Shown here piece after piece: positions 51,681-61,764 of a stretch of 64,000 bases of DNA. The position numbers and the translations under genes were made by a program. Below the pieces are notes generated by a model. The model saw nothing but the letters and a program-made list of their open reading frames with translations. It was not told the origin of the DNA and ran no database searches. Source of the stretch: JAIEPX01 sp963725255 (lineage in GTDB: Bacteria > Pseudomonadota > Gammaproteobacteria > JAIEPX01); the NCBI GenBank assembly GCA_963725255.1, contig CAVRXV010000008.1, positions 90,818 to 154,817 of the forward strand, in the 5' to 3' direction. The stretch's first letter is position 1. Each line of letters starts with the position of its first letter.

Positions 51681-54050
51681 ATGAAATTCAGCGAGCAATG
51701 GTTGCGTCAATGGGTGAATCCACCAATTGAAACAAAAACACTGTGTGATCAACTCACATTAGCTGGACTCGAAGTCGATAACATCGAACCGGTTGCGGGT
51801 GATTTTTCGAATGTGATAGTGGGAGAAGTGATCAGTACTGAACAACATCCTAATGCCGATCGATTAAAAATTTGTCAAGTGAATGTTGGCGATGAAGCAC
51901 TTACGATTGTGTGCGGTGGAAAAAATGTTCGTCCAGGATTGAAGGTGGCTGTTGCGCAAATTGGTGCAGTTTTACCGGGTGATTTTAAAATAAAGAAATC
52001 AAAAATTCGCGATGTTGTTTCATATGGAATGTTATGCTCTTCAGAAGAATTAGGATTACCAAAGGATATTGATGGAATTTTAGAATTACCACCTGAAGCA
52101 CCCATTGCGGCAGATCTACGTGACTATTTACAGTTAGATGATCAATGCATTGATATCGATTTAACACCCAATCGTGGTGATTGTTTGAGCATTATTGGTA
52201 TCGCTCGAGAAGTTGCTGCGTTAAATAATTCTCCTCTATTAAAAGAAATTTCTGCACACGTTCCACCCACAACAAAAAAAACGTTACCTGTTTCAATTAC
52301 TGCTCCGAATGGTTGTAATCGTTACGTTGGACGTATTATCAGTAGTATTCCCAAAGATGCAACGACGCCTATTTGGATGCAAGAACGATTACGTCGTAGC
52401 GGTGTGCGTGCTATTAGTCCTATAGTCGATGTTACAAATTATATCATGATTGAAATGGGACAACCGATGCATGCGTTTGACTTAGATAAAGTTAAAGGCG
52501 GAATCGAAGTGCGTTTTGCTCGCGAAGGAGAAACATTAACTTTACTCGATGGAAAAAATATTTCTTTGAATGAAACGTCATTACTAATTTGCGATAACGA
52601 AAAACCTCTTGCTTTAGCGGGAATTATGGGTGGTGCAAATTCAGAAGTGAGCGAATCAACAACTGATATATTATTGGAAAGTGCTTATTTTGATCCACTG
52701 ACAATTCGTGCTACTGGACGCGATTTTGGACTCTCTACAGACGGAAGTTATCGATGGGAACGAGGCGTAGATTTTACGATGCAAATGATAGCAATTGAAT
52801 ATGCAACGGAATTGATTACACACATTGTCGGAGGAAGTCCCGGTCCTGTTTTTGAAATCACTCACGGTGAATTTCCAAAACGAGATCCGATCTCTTTACG
52901 TCGCGATCGAATACCTCGAATTCTCGGCATTCATATTGCTGATGAGGATGTTGAGCGATATTTAAATGCACTCGGTTTGAGTGTTAAAAAAACCGAGGAA
53001 GGTTGGACTGCAGTTGCGCCCAGTTATCGTTATGATTTACAAGCCGAACATGATCTGATTGAAGAATTAGCGAGAATGTACGGCTATAATCATATTCCAA
53101 CAACGCGCACGTTAGTGCCAATGACTCCACAAGTGGATTCAGTGATAGTCACGCACACAAATCGAGTGCGAGATTGCATGATTGATCGTGGATATCATGA
53201 AGCGATAACTTATAGTTTTGTTTCGCCCGAGATGGAACAAATTTTCACTCCAAATTATGAACCCTATCATTTACTCAATCCCATTTCTTCAGAAATGTCA
53301 GTAATGCGAACAACATTATGGCCTGGTTTATTGCAGGCGTATCAACATAATGCTGATCGCCAACAAGATCGAGTGCGATTATTTGAAATCGGAATGTGTT
53401 TTTATGATAAAGTTGAGCTCATTCAAGAACATTGGGTCGGAGGATTATTGGCAGGAAGTCAACAACCCGAACAATGGGGTTTAAAATCACGACCGGTTGA
53501 TTTTTTTGATATTAAAAGTGATGTTGAAAATCTTATTTCTCTGACACGACAATCCAGCGCGTTTGAATTTATTCCAGCAGAACATCCCGCACTGCATCCA
53601 GGTCAATGTGCTCGCATTGATTTTCAAGGAAAATGTGTAGGCTGGGTAGGGCAGCTGCATCCGGCCTTGTCACAAAAATTTGACTTGCGCCAAAATATCT
53701 ATTTATTTACACTCAAATTGTCTAGTATAATCAATACATTGCTGCCACAATATCAACAGGTATCGAAGTTTCCCTCAGTACGTAGGGACATCGCTGTTGT
53801 AGTAGATGCAGCGGTGCAAGCGCAAGAGCTGGTTGGTGTGGTTAAGGGCTCAGCGGGTGAATGGATAGATGCCATTCGGATTTTTGATGTATATTCAGGC
53901 GAGGGTATAGGTGTGGGCAAAAAAAGCGTTGCTTTGGCAATTACGCTTTTGCATCCCGAGCGTACATTAACTGATCAGGAAGTGAATGATGTGATGGACC
54001 ACGTGGTTTTAAAGTTAAAAAGCACGTTCAACGTAACATTAAGGGCTTGA
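51681..54050 (+). CDS. pheT: Phenylalanyl-tRNA synthetase beta subunit
   Basis: 789 aa, normal for the bacterial beta chain. Domains: an OB-fold tRNA-binding domain (~40-150, EQHPNADRLKICQVNVGDE), B3/B4 editing domain (~210-400, with VDVTNYIMIEMGQPMHAFDL), B5 domain (~405-475), synthetase-like core, and C-terminal anticodon-binding domain (SKFPSVRRDIAVVV). Starts 24 bp after pheS, ends 6 bp before ihfA; one transcription unit. Confidence 0.98.
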   Translation: MKFSEQWLRQWVNPPIETKTLCDQLTLAGLEVDNIEPVAGDFSNVIVGEVISTEQHPNADRLKICQVNVGDEALTIVCGGKNVRPGLKVAVAQIGAVLPGDFKIKKSKIRDVVSYGMLCSSEELGLPKDIDGILELPPEAPIAADLRDYLQLDDQCIDIDLTPNRGDCLSIIGIAREVAALNNSPLLKEISAHVPPTTKKTLPVSITAPNGCNRYVGRIISSIPKDATTPIWMQERLRRSGVRAISPIVDVTNYIMIEMGQPMHAFDLDKVKGGIEVRFAREGETLTLLDGKNISLNETSLLICDNEKPLALAGIMGGANSEVSESTTDILLESAYFDPLTIRATGRDFGLSTDGSYRWERGVDFTMQMIAIEYATELITHIVGGSPGPVFEITHGEFPKRDPISLRRDRIPRILGIHIADEDVERYLNALGLSVKKTEEGWTAVAPSYRYDLQAEHDLIEELARMYGYNHIPTTRTLVPMTPQVDSVIVTHTNRVRDCMIDRGYHEAITYSFVSPEMEQIFTPNYEPYHLLNPISSEMSVMRTTLWPGLLQAYQHNADRQQDRVRLFEIGMCFYDKVELIQEHWVGGLLAGSQQPEQWGLKSRPVDFFDIKSDVENLISLTRQSSAFEFIPAEHPALHPGQCARIDFQGKCVGWVGQLHPALSQKFDLRQNIYLFTLKLSSIINTLLPQYQQVSKFPSVRRDIAVVVDAAVQAQELVGVVKGSAGEWIDAIRIFDVYSGEGIGVGKKSVALAITLLHPERTLTDQEVNDVMDHVVLKLKSTFNVTLRA

Positions 54051-54056
54051 TGAACT

Positions 54057-54374
54057 ATGGCAATCACGAAAGCGGACATAGCTGAGCATCTATTTAGTAC
54101 GCTCGGTTTAAATAAACGTGAAGCTAAAGAAGTTGTAGAACTCTTCTTTGAAGAAATTCGACAATCACTTGAAAGTGGGGAAATGGTAAAATTATCTGGT
54201 TTCGGAAATTTTATGTTACGCGATAAGAGTGAAAGACCGGGTCGGAATCCGAAGACAGGTAAGGAAGTGCCCGTAACAGCACGACGAGTTGTGACGTTCC
54301 GTGCGGGCCAGAAGCTTAAATCCAGGGTGGAAAAATATGCAGGATCTGAATCTCAAGAGGAGCAAGACACCTAA
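54057..54374 (+). CDS. ihfA: Integration host factor alpha subunit
   Basis: 105 aa HU/IHF fold: MAITKADIAEHLFSTLGLNK, then FGNFMLRDKSERPGRNPKTG with the intercalating Pro of the RNPKTGK loop. IhfA pairs with IhfB to bend DNA. Position after pheT is conserved in gammaproteobacteria. Its 3' end overlaps the MerR-type gene by 38 bp. Confidence 0.96.
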   Translation: MAITKADIAEHLFSTLGLNKREAKEVVELFFEEIRQSLESGEMVKLSGFGNFMLRDKSERPGRNPKTGKEVPVTARRVVTFRAGQKLKSRVEKYAGSESQEEQDT

Positions 54375-54714
54375 GACTGAGCTACCACCGATACCCGATA
54401 AGTTTTTCTTTTCGATCGGTGAAGTCAGTCAATTATGTGATCTTAAACCACATGTATTGCGCTATTGGGAACAAGAATTTCCACAATTAGCGCCATCAAA
54501 ACGTCGAGGAAATCGACGGTATTATCAGCGTGATGATGTTTTAACAATTCGAGAAATTAGATCGCTATTGTATGAACAAGGTTATACCATCGAAGGGGCT
54601 CGCGCTCGATTGTCATCTAAGGAAAATAAAACGAAAAAAGTTGATCAACGATCGAAGGATTTATTAAGTAAAGTAGTGTCTGATTTAGAACATGTTTTAG
54701 CAGATTTGGAATAA
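54337..54714 (+). CDS. MerR-family transcriptional regulator
   Basis: 125 aa from ATG 54337 (GGTGGA 7 nt upstream); an upstream start at 54301 would lie deeper in ihfA. MerR-type winged helix: FFSIGEVSQLCDLKPHVLRY, WEQEF, KRRGNRRYYQRDDV. C-terminal helical part short, without metal-binding cysteines. A gene of this type follows ihfA in many gammaproteobacteria. Target unknown. Confidence 0.9.
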   Translation: MQDLNLKRSKTPKTELPPIPDKFFFSIGEVSQLCDLKPHVLRYWEQEFPQLAPSKRRGNRRYYQRDDVLTIREIRSLLYEQGYTIEGARARLSSKENKTKKVDQRSKDLLSKVVSDLEHVLADLE

Positions 54715-54716
54715 TG

Positions 54717-54794
<78 letters not shown>

Positions 54795-54922
54795 AATTAA
54801 AATCAGCTTTTCAATCATGTTTCTTCCTATCCTGGATATACACCTCAATATTGCTTGGTGAAACTATTCATGAGAGTATGCCTTCCAATGTTTCTTAATT
54901 TTTGTGACTACTGAGACTGATA

Positions 54923-55105
54923 ATGGACAGTAAATTATTAGATATACTAGCTTGCCCGATTTGTAAAGGTAAGCTATTGTATAAAAAAAGCGATCAGGAA
55001 TTAATTTGTCGTCTTGATCGATTAGCCTTTCCTATACGGGATGGAATCCCGATAATGTTAGAGCGAGAAGCTCGACGTGTTGAAGAAAATGAGGTTGAAA
55101 AATGA
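54923..55105 (+). CDS. Trm112/YcaR-family zinc-ribbon protein
   Basis: 60 aa, MDSKLLDILACPICKGKLLY and FPIRDGIPIML; the CPxCKG pair of cysteines is a half zinc ribbon typical of bacterial Trm112-like proteins. Exact role in bacteria uncertain. Its stop overlaps the kdsB start (ATGA, 55102-55105); this gene pair is conserved. Confidence 0.92.
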   Translation: MDSKLLDILACPICKGKLLYKKSDQELICRLDRLAFPIRDGIPIMLEREARRVEENEVEK

Positions 55106-55860
55106 CTTTTCGAATAATTATACCAGTTCGATATGCATCTGATCGAATGCCTGGAAAACCGCTGTTGGATATAGCAGGAAAATCCATTTTAGAACGTGTT
55201 TATTCACAGTGTCTACAAAGCGGAGCCGATAGCGTTGTCATTGCAACTGATGACGAGCGAATTAAAGAAGCAGCATCAAAATTTGGTGCGCCAGTGTGCA
55301 TGACGTCAAAAAGCCATCAATCAGGAACTGAACGATTGGCTGAAGCCGCCACAGTATTAGGTTACGAAGAAGACGAAGTCATTGTGAATGTGCAGGGGGC
55401 TGAGCCTCTAATTCCACCTGTTGTGATTCACCAAGTGGCTACAAATTTGCGTGAGCATGAAAATGTGCGTGTTGCAACATTGTGTGAAAAAATTACTGAT
55501 CCAAAAGACTTATTTAGTGCTGATAATGTAAAAGTTGTCATGAATAAACGCGGTTATGCATTGTATTTTTCACGAGCACCTATCGCTTGGGAACGTGATA
55601 ATTTCCCACAAAAACCAGACACGAAACTGAAAGGTGTGCATTATAGACATGTTGGAATTTATGCTTATCGAGCGGGTTTTTTACAAGAATATTTATCTTG
55701 GGATGCTTGTCCCTTGGAAAAAATGGAATCATTAGAACAGTTACGCGTGTTGTGGTACGGCGGTCGTATTCATGTTGATCTTGCAAAAGAACATGTGCCA
55801 AACGGAGTCGATACCGAAGAAGATTTGGAAGTCGTTAGAAAGTTAGTCGGGCAAAAATAA
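55102..55860 (+). CDS. kdsB: 3-deoxy-manno-octulosonate cytidylyltransferase
   Basis: 252 aa, normal length. Activates KDO to CMP-KDO for lipid A core assembly. Nucleotide-binding IIPVRYASDRMPGKPLLDI at the N-terminus, then NVQGAEPLIP (usual form NVQGDEP; here Ala replaces Asp), YFSRAPI and LRVLWYGGRIHV. The QGAEP substitution falls in the metal-binding region and is unusual. Overlaps the Trm112-like gene by 4 bp. Confidence 0.94.
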   Translation: MTFRIIIPVRYASDRMPGKPLLDIAGKSILERVYSQCLQSGADSVVIATDDERIKEAASKFGAPVCMTSKSHQSGTERLAEAATVLGYEEDEVIVNVQGAEPLIPPVVIHQVATNLREHENVRVATLCEKITDPKDLFSADNVKVVMNKRGYALYFSRAPIAWERDNFPQKPDTKLKGVHYRHVGIYAYRAGFLQEYLSWDACPLEKMESLEQLRVLWYGGRIHVDLAKEHVPNGVDTEEDLEVVRKLVGQK

Positions 55861-55864
55861 AAAA

Positions 55865-55981
55865 GGAAGGGGTCAAATCTTGGAAGGGGTCAAATCTAAG
55901 ATTGCTACATTCTTAACTAACAGCTTAGATAATAGGAATTGCTAGTTAGTGAATGTAGCAATCTTAGATTTGACCCCTTCC
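55865..55981. repeat. Palindromic dispersed repeat between convergent kdsB and rne
   Basis: Arms 55882-55912 and 55951-55981 are perfect 31-bp complements (GGAAGGGGTCAAATCTAAGA ...). The left arm is preceded by a second partial copy of its own end (55865-55880), a tandem duplication. Located between two converging genes, where it could serve as a bidirectional 3'-end hairpin. Confidence 0.9.
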
Positions 55982-55989
55982 TTTCAAAG

Positions 55990-58866
55990 TTAATCCGCTT
56001 TTTCTTTATCTTTATCTTTTGATTCAGTCGTTTGTTCAGTTTTATTGATTGAATTTGATTTTTCTTCTGTCGTTGCTCGGATCACTAGAGGTTTCTGATT
56101 TTCGTCAGAGTTGACTGTTTCTGATTGGCTTGCAGGATTTTGAGTACTGCTGAGTTCTGAAGAAGTTGTTGAAGTTTTTGTTGAGCTAGTAGTTCCCACC
56201 ATAGGAGCACTTTCAGAAATTATAGGTCTTTCAGAGGAAACTCCAAATCCTGTACCGCTGCCGGGTGTTTTGTCTGAAGTTTGAGCGGTTGGTGGTGTAG
56301 TTGCAGTGACACCTTGTGAAGTTGTTGCTGATTGGCCTGTTGCAATTCCGGGAACAGAACTACCGCTTGAAATCTGCGGCGACGCTGAAGGCGCGTTAGT
56401 TGTAGTTTCAAAAGGAGCATTTTTGCTTGGCGCCACTTCTTTCAGTTTGATTGCGTTGGGTATAAAACCATCACTTGTAATGGGTGGGGGAGTGGTGGCC
56501 GTTGGGGTTGCTGTAGAGGGTGTGGTCGACACGTTAGCAGGTTTGGATGCTTGGGCTGGACTTTGTCCCGTTGTTGTAGTCGAACCCTGTACAGGTTCTG
56601 ACGTACTAGCGGAATTTGGTTCTGATGCATACGTTGTAAAAGTGAAGGTTGGTTGTGGAGAATCCGTTTTATTTACGGAAGTTGTTGGGTTTGCTTCATT
56701 CAAGTTTTGTGGTTTTGAAGTTACAGAACTGGCTGTGGGACTCGCTTTGATTTTAATGGGCGCTTCTTCAATACGCGGTTCCTGTACTGGGGGCTTAGAT
56801 GGAAGTGGTGCTACCGGAGGGGCTTTAGGTGTAAAACTTTGAGTTTCACTATGTTCACCATACACTGTCGATTTTTCAGTCGGCGATGATTTGGTCGTGG
56901 GATTTCTTCCAGTGGTTCGGCTTCGTGGTCCTGGTGAACGTTGTTGACGCGGCTCACCACGACGTTGTTGGGTAGAGCGATCAGTTGATTGTCTTTCACT
57001 GTTGTATCGTGAGCTCGATCTCCCACGAGAGTCGCCGGAGCTATCTTGAGAAGATGGGTTATCTTGAATGTCATCACTTCGAGGGCGACGTTGACGTGGC
57101 TTTCCGGAAGGAACACGAGGTGTATATGAAGGTTTGCTTTCAATTTTCTGTGAACCGCTACTCGTTCCGCCAGTATCTTCGGATTCTTCATCTTGCTGGC
57201 CGAACATGCTGCTCCATAAGCGTTTCACTAAACTGCTGCCTTGTGGCGCTTTATCTGGACGAGTAGGAATCAATTGCCGAACAGCGGGTTGGTCAGGCGT
57301 AGCGCGATCTGCGGGGCTGGGAAGATTGATATCAACTTGAGCCACTTGAAGACGATCTGAGCTAGAAATACCACCTTCGTCAATGTCAGAAACGCGGATA
57401 CGTTTCTTGATAAAGTTGGAAGATTGTAAATTCGGGTTAGGAATCACAGACACTTTCACTTCATGATTTTTTTCGATCGCTGCTAATAAATGCCGCTTTT
57501 CGTTCAATAAATAGGTGGCCGCTTCGGTAGAGGCTTGAATAACAATTTCAGAGGTTTGAGGTTTGAGCGCCTCTTCTTCAACAATTCGAACAAGCGTAAG
57601 AGCCACGGAATCCACGCTGCGGATCGTTCCATGTCCACTACAGGTTGGGCAAACATGCTGATGCGAATCTCTTAAAGAAGGCCTCAATCGTTGACGTGAC
57701 ATTTCAAGCAAGCCAAATCGAGATATTCGTTGTATTTGAATTCGGGCTCGATCGTTTTTGAGGGCTCTGCTGAGGTGTTTTTCAACTTCCACTTGATTGC
57801 TAGGATCAAGCATATCGATAAAGTCGATGACAATTAAGCCACCAATATCGCGTAAACGTAATTGTCGTGCAATTTCTTTGGCCGCTTCAAGATTGGTATT
57901 AAATGCAGTGGATTCAATATTTCTACCTTTAGTGGCGCGAGCGGAGTTAACGTCAATTGAGACCAACGCTTCAGTATAGTCGATGACGATCGATGCGCCA
58001 GAAGGTAAATCTATCGCGCGTTTATAAGCGGTTTCAATTTGATGTTCGATGCCATAACGGCTAAAAAGTGGCGTAGTATCTGTGTAGAGTTTAACGCGGT
58101 CAGCAACATCGGGACGAATTTGCTCAAGATAATGTTTCGCATTTTGATATTCTGTTTCGTCATCGATGATGATTTCAGTGGTATCTTGACGGACATAATC
58201 GCGAATTGCGCGAATAACCACATTCCCTTCTTGGTGAATTAAGAATGGTGCTGATCGTGTTTTTGCAGCAGCAACAATATTACTCCAATGAGAAAGAAGG
58301 ACTTCGAGATCCCATTTCAGTTCGTCATTGGTTCGACCGATGGCGGCTGTTCTGACAATTAATCCCATGCCTTCGGGAACGCTAACTTGATTTAAAATTT
58401 CGCGAAGTTGATCGCGCTCGTCGCCTTCGATTCTTCGAGAAATTCCACCGGCACGAGGACTATTAGGCATTAGAACGAGATAGGATCCTGCTAAACTAAT
58501 GTAGGTGGTTAATGCAGCGCCTTTATTTCCGCGCTCTTCTTTTTCCACTTGGATCATAATTTCTTGGCCAATTCGGAGTAAATCGCGAATGTTTTGACGG
58601 CCTTCATAGTCAGGTTTTGAGATGAAATATTCTCTAGAAATTTCTTTCAGTGGTAAAAAACCATGCCGTTCACTACCGTAATCAACAAAGACCGCGTCTA
58701 GGCTGGGTTCTATGCTGGTAATTTTGGCTAGATAGATATTCCCAATTTTCTGTTCGAAACCAGGACGTTCAGTGATAAAATCATATAGGACATTTTCAGC
58801 GACAATCGCAACACGCTTCTCATCACGTTGAGAAGCATTAATTAACATTCTTTCCATTATATTCAA
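55990..58866 (-). CDS. rne: Ribonuclease E
   Basis: 958 aa as drawn; Met4 at 58857 (MERMLINASQRDEKR) matches the family start best. N-terminal ~500 residues form the catalytic half: S1 domain (~35-125), catalytic Asp in SIDVNSARATKG and IDFIDM, Zn-link CPTCSGHG. The C-terminal ~450 residues are disordered: an Arg/Ser/Pro-rich RNA-binding stretch, then a long Ser/Thr/Pro/Ala-rich tail. The tail is far more Thr/Ser/Pro-rich than the E. coli degradosome scaffold, and I see no clear PNPase- or enolase-binding segment. Essential endonuclease for mRNA decay and RNA maturation. Confidence 0.96.
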   Translation of the reverse strand: MNIMERMLINASQRDEKRVAIVAENVLYDFITERPGFEQKIGNIYLAKITSIEPSLDAVFVDYGSERHGFLPLKEISREYFISKPDYEGRQNIRDLLRIGQEIMIQVEKEERGNKGAALTTYISLAGSYLVLMPNSPRAGGISRRIEGDERDQLREILNQVSVPEGMGLIVRTAAIGRTNDELKWDLEVLLSHWSNIVAAAKTRSAPFLIHQEGNVVIRAIRDYVRQDTTEIIIDDETEYQNAKHYLEQIRPDVADRVKLYTDTTPLFSRYGIEHQIETAYKRAIDLPSGASIVIDYTEALVSIDVNSARATKGRNIESTAFNTNLEAAKEIARQLRLRDIGGLIVIDFIDMLDPSNQVEVEKHLSRALKNDRARIQIQRISRFGLLEMSRQRLRPSLRDSHQHVCPTCSGHGTIRSVDSVALTLVRIVEEEALKPQTSEIVIQASTEAATYLLNEKRHLLAAIEKNHEVKVSVIPNPNLQSSNFIKKRIRVSDIDEGGISSSDRLQVAQVDINLPSPADRATPDQPAVRQLIPTRPDKAPQGSSLVKRLWSSMFGQQDEESEDTGGTSSGSQKIESKPSYTPRVPSGKPRQRRPRSDDIQDNPSSQDSSGDSRGRSSSRYNSERQSTDRSTQQRRGEPRQQRSPGPRSRTTGRNPTTKSSPTEKSTVYGEHSETQSFTPKAPPVAPLPSKPPVQEPRIEEAPIKIKASPTASSVTSKPQNLNEANPTTSVNKTDSPQPTFTFTTYASEPNSASTSEPVQGSTTTTGQSPAQASKPANVSTTPSTATPTATTPPPITSDGFIPNAIKLKEVAPSKNAPFETTTNAPSASPQISSGSSVPGIATGQSATTSQGVTATTPPTAQTSDKTPGSGTGFGVSSERPIISESAPMVGTTSSTKTSTTSSELSSTQNPASQSETVNSDENQKPLVIRATTEEKSNSINKTEQTTESKDKDKEKAD

Positions 58867-59396
58867 CTCATGTCAGTATCGCGACAAGGAATACCGGCCT
58901 AAGAGCTAGGGAACGTGCTCTCACTTGCAGAGATTGCACGGCGTGATGTAGAAATGGCATACGTGAATATTATTTTTAACCGAACCCATGAGGTGCAGTT
59001 TTTTGTTTATTCAATCGACCTTTCAAAAAAGGTATTTTCTGTTCTGTAGATCCTTCCATCATCACATTCTCTAAAGTTTTCAAATTCCTAGAATTCTTCC
59101 AACTTATTTTAGCTCCGCCGAATCTTTCTCAGCGCGATGCGTTTAATTTTCATTGTGGAATCATCCACAATACCCATTCGTTTCAGCTGTGCCTTATTAG
59201 TTAAGGACCGCTGCATTCCAAAAAATCACTCATTTGCGCATTTTTATGGTAAACTGTACTTTGCGCGTTTCACTGTAAAATTCATTAATCAGTGAATGTT
59301 TGCGTAAACTTGATCATTATAACAAACATTCTCGTTGAAGGCAAATCGGCGGTGTTCGCATATAAGGGAACTTCAGATTAACTTTGAGGTGTAGTT
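58867..59396. promoter_or_regulatory. Divergent rne/rluC control region
   Basis: 530 bp without a gene, allowing a long rne 5' UTR as in E. coli, where the UTR senses RNase E level. A hairpin TTGTGGA-ATCA-TCCACAA lies at 59153-59170. TTGCGC ... TGTACT near 59234 and TATAAC near 59316 are promoter-like but not compelling. Confidence 0.5.
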
Positions 59397-60377
59397 TTGG
59401 CTGATAAATCGTTCATCCAAGTAGAAAGTATCATCGTTGATGAGGGGTCTGATCAGCAACGGATTGATAACTTCTTGGTTAAAAAATGCAAGGGTGTTCC
59501 GAAATCTCGACTATATCGGGCTCTTCGATCGGGTGAAGTTCGCGTCAATAAGGGGAGAATTAGCGCCGATTATCGTCTAAAAATAGGTGATGTGGTGCGA
59601 ATTCCACCTTTACGGAAAAGTGAAGCGCCGCCGCTTATCGACATCAAAAAAGCCCATCGAAAACTCAAAGACCTTGAACAAGAGATTATTTTTGAAGACC
59701 AAGATATTTTAGTCCTGAATAAACCGTCAGGTATAGCTGTGCATGGTGGGAGTGGGGTGGTATTGGGTGTGATTGAAACCCTTCGATTGTTAAGGCCTCA
59801 TGCCAAAATGTTGGAACTGGTTCATCGGCTTGATCGGGATACCTCGGGGTGTTTGTTGGTAAGTAAAAAATCTAGCATAAACAAAAACATACAAGCACAA
59901 TTTAAAGCTAAAACTGTTAAGAAGACTTATCTTATGTTAGTTCACGGACGATGTGAATTTGAACATAAAAAGGTCGATTTACCCTTATTGAGGGATGTAT
60001 TGGTTTCGGGGGAGCGGATGGTTAAAGTGAATCCCAACGGTAAAGAATGTGTGACACATTTCAAAGTGTTAAAACGCTTTATGCACGCAACTTTACTACT
60101 TGCCAGCCCGCTGACGGGGCGCACTCACCAATTACGCGTTCACGCCAAAGCCATTGGGCACCCCATAATCGGCGATACAAAGTACGGCGATCGCGAACGT
60201 GATAAAATATTAAAAGGGCCCCTTAGACATCGTTTATATCTGCATGCAGCCAGTTTATGCTTCCAAGATCCTCGTACTGATGAGCCATTAACGTTTTGTG
60301 CAGTGCTTGAGTCTAGTTTTGCCCAACAACTCAAAGCGGCGTCGCCCATTAGAAGGCTCCCGTCAATAAAAAAATAA
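59397..60377 (+). CDS. rluC: Ribosomal large-subunit pseudouridine synthase C
   Basis: 326 aa. S4-like domain (~18-78), then the RluA-type catalytic domain with HRLDRDTSG, catalytic Asp146. It modifies U955, U2504 and U2580 of 23S rRNA in E. coli. Start is TTG 59397: TGAGGTG is 6 nt upstream, the frame is closed by TGA just before, and no ATG precedes the S4 domain. The rne/rluC divergent arrangement is conserved in gammaproteobacteria. Confidence 0.92.
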   Translation: MADKSFIQVESIIVDEGSDQQRIDNFLVKKCKGVPKSRLYRALRSGEVRVNKGRISADYRLKIGDVVRIPPLRKSEAPPLIDIKKAHRKLKDLEQEIIFEDQDILVLNKPSGIAVHGGSGVVLGVIETLRLLRPHAKMLELVHRLDRDTSGCLLVSKKSSINKNIQAQFKAKTVKKTYLMLVHGRCEFEHKKVDLPLLRDVLVSGERMVKVNPNGKECVTHFKVLKRFMHATLLLASPLTGRTHQLRVHAKAIGHPIIGDTKYGDRERDKILKGPLRHRLYLHAASLCFQDPRTDEPLTFCAVLESSFAQQLKAASPIRRLPSIKK

Positions 60378-60788
60378 TCCCTGCCCTAAAAAATCTTTAT
60401 TTCAGGGTGTGTTTCAGAATGCACCATTCTCTTGCTCACCTTCGGCTATTCTTAAAACGCACCTGACATTCTCATTTGCAGTGTCATATCCTTTACTGAT
60501 ACGCACCAGTCACCCATCTGGATCTAGATCTTTGCATTGGCTTTTTCAGCGAATCTGCAACATCCCAGGCCTGTGGCCCCAGAAAATCGTCAGTCCCATG
60601 CCGCGTCCACGTGTAATAACACACATCTATGGCTTCCCGAAGGATCCAGACTCCTATTGGCTTACGGCATGGGCGTCTCAGTATATAACTTTTCATGAGC
60701 TCGAGGTAGATCGGTTGAGATAACCTTCAATCGCATCTTATGGTTTTTAACCAGACACCGTCCGAATTAATTACCTCAACCAAACTCT
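60378..60788. other. Region of higher GC without a confident gene
   Basis: Both strands carry ~70-100-codon open frames over 60409-60723. The minus-strand one (60696-60493, MKSYILRRPCRKPIGVWILR) has the more protein-like composition, but there is no family resemblance or ribosome site. Base composition differs from neighbours, suggesting foreign or IS-linked DNA. Confidence 0.4.
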
Positions 60789-61764
60789 TTACATAAATAA
60801 TTTATTCATCTCAAAATCCTCTCCTGATTTTAAAACATGATAACAGGCTCGCGATAATTTGTGAGCCACTGCTTTAATTGCTACTGTTGCGCCTCTTTTC
60901 GCACATTTTCTCTGATAAAACTTTTTCACTTCAGGATAATAACGTATTGCAAAATTAGCCGCTTCCACAAATGACCAACATAAATAATGATTACCATTTT
61001 TTCGATTATTTTCACTTTTCTTTTTTCCGTTGCTTTCTCGTTTGCTGCCAACACATCGACAATAGGATGCATAATTTCCTGAACTGGCAAATCGATTAAT
61101 ATCACCCGTCTCTAACATTATTGTGATGGCCAATTTTTTACCGATCCCAGGAACTTCCAACAATCTTTCATAGGCGTCTGTTAATTTAATCTCTTCTAAC
61201 AGCACTTTTTTGATCTCAGATTCTTCTCTATTCAGCTGTTGGATTAAACGTAAATTGCTTCGTGCTGCTAAAAAATGATGCTGATTAGGTAACAGTTTTT
61301 GCAAATCATTTTCGTTCATTTTTTTAATGACCGAACTAGTGATTGTTTTAGAAGTTAGGCGTGTGATAATCGATTGCAAACATAAAATATTACGCGTTCG
61401 TTGCGATACTATTTGCAATCGTTTACGCGCAAGATCACGGATTGCTCTTTCTTCTTTCGGACAAATATATCCTGTAGGCAAAATATTTAATCGCAAAAGC
61501 TCGGCCAACCATCGAGCATCTGATTTATCATCCGTGTATTTTTTACCAGAATATTGTTGAATAGCGGTTGTATTAGCCAAATGCACTCTGAACCCCGCAG
61601 CTTGTAATCCATCCACTAACCAATACCAGTTATAGGTTGATTCAACCACAATGCCTTGCAATACCTCTTGATGCGGTAATAACGCTCGTCTAATCACCTC
61701 AATATCATTGCTGTGGCGCTTTTCGTACACAGTTGATCTTACCCCAATAAAACACACACTCAAG

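Noticed and set aside
60409..60723. Overlapping frames on both strands near the IS110 remnant
   Set aside because: No similarity or start signals to choose between the strands; listed only as an uncertain region.
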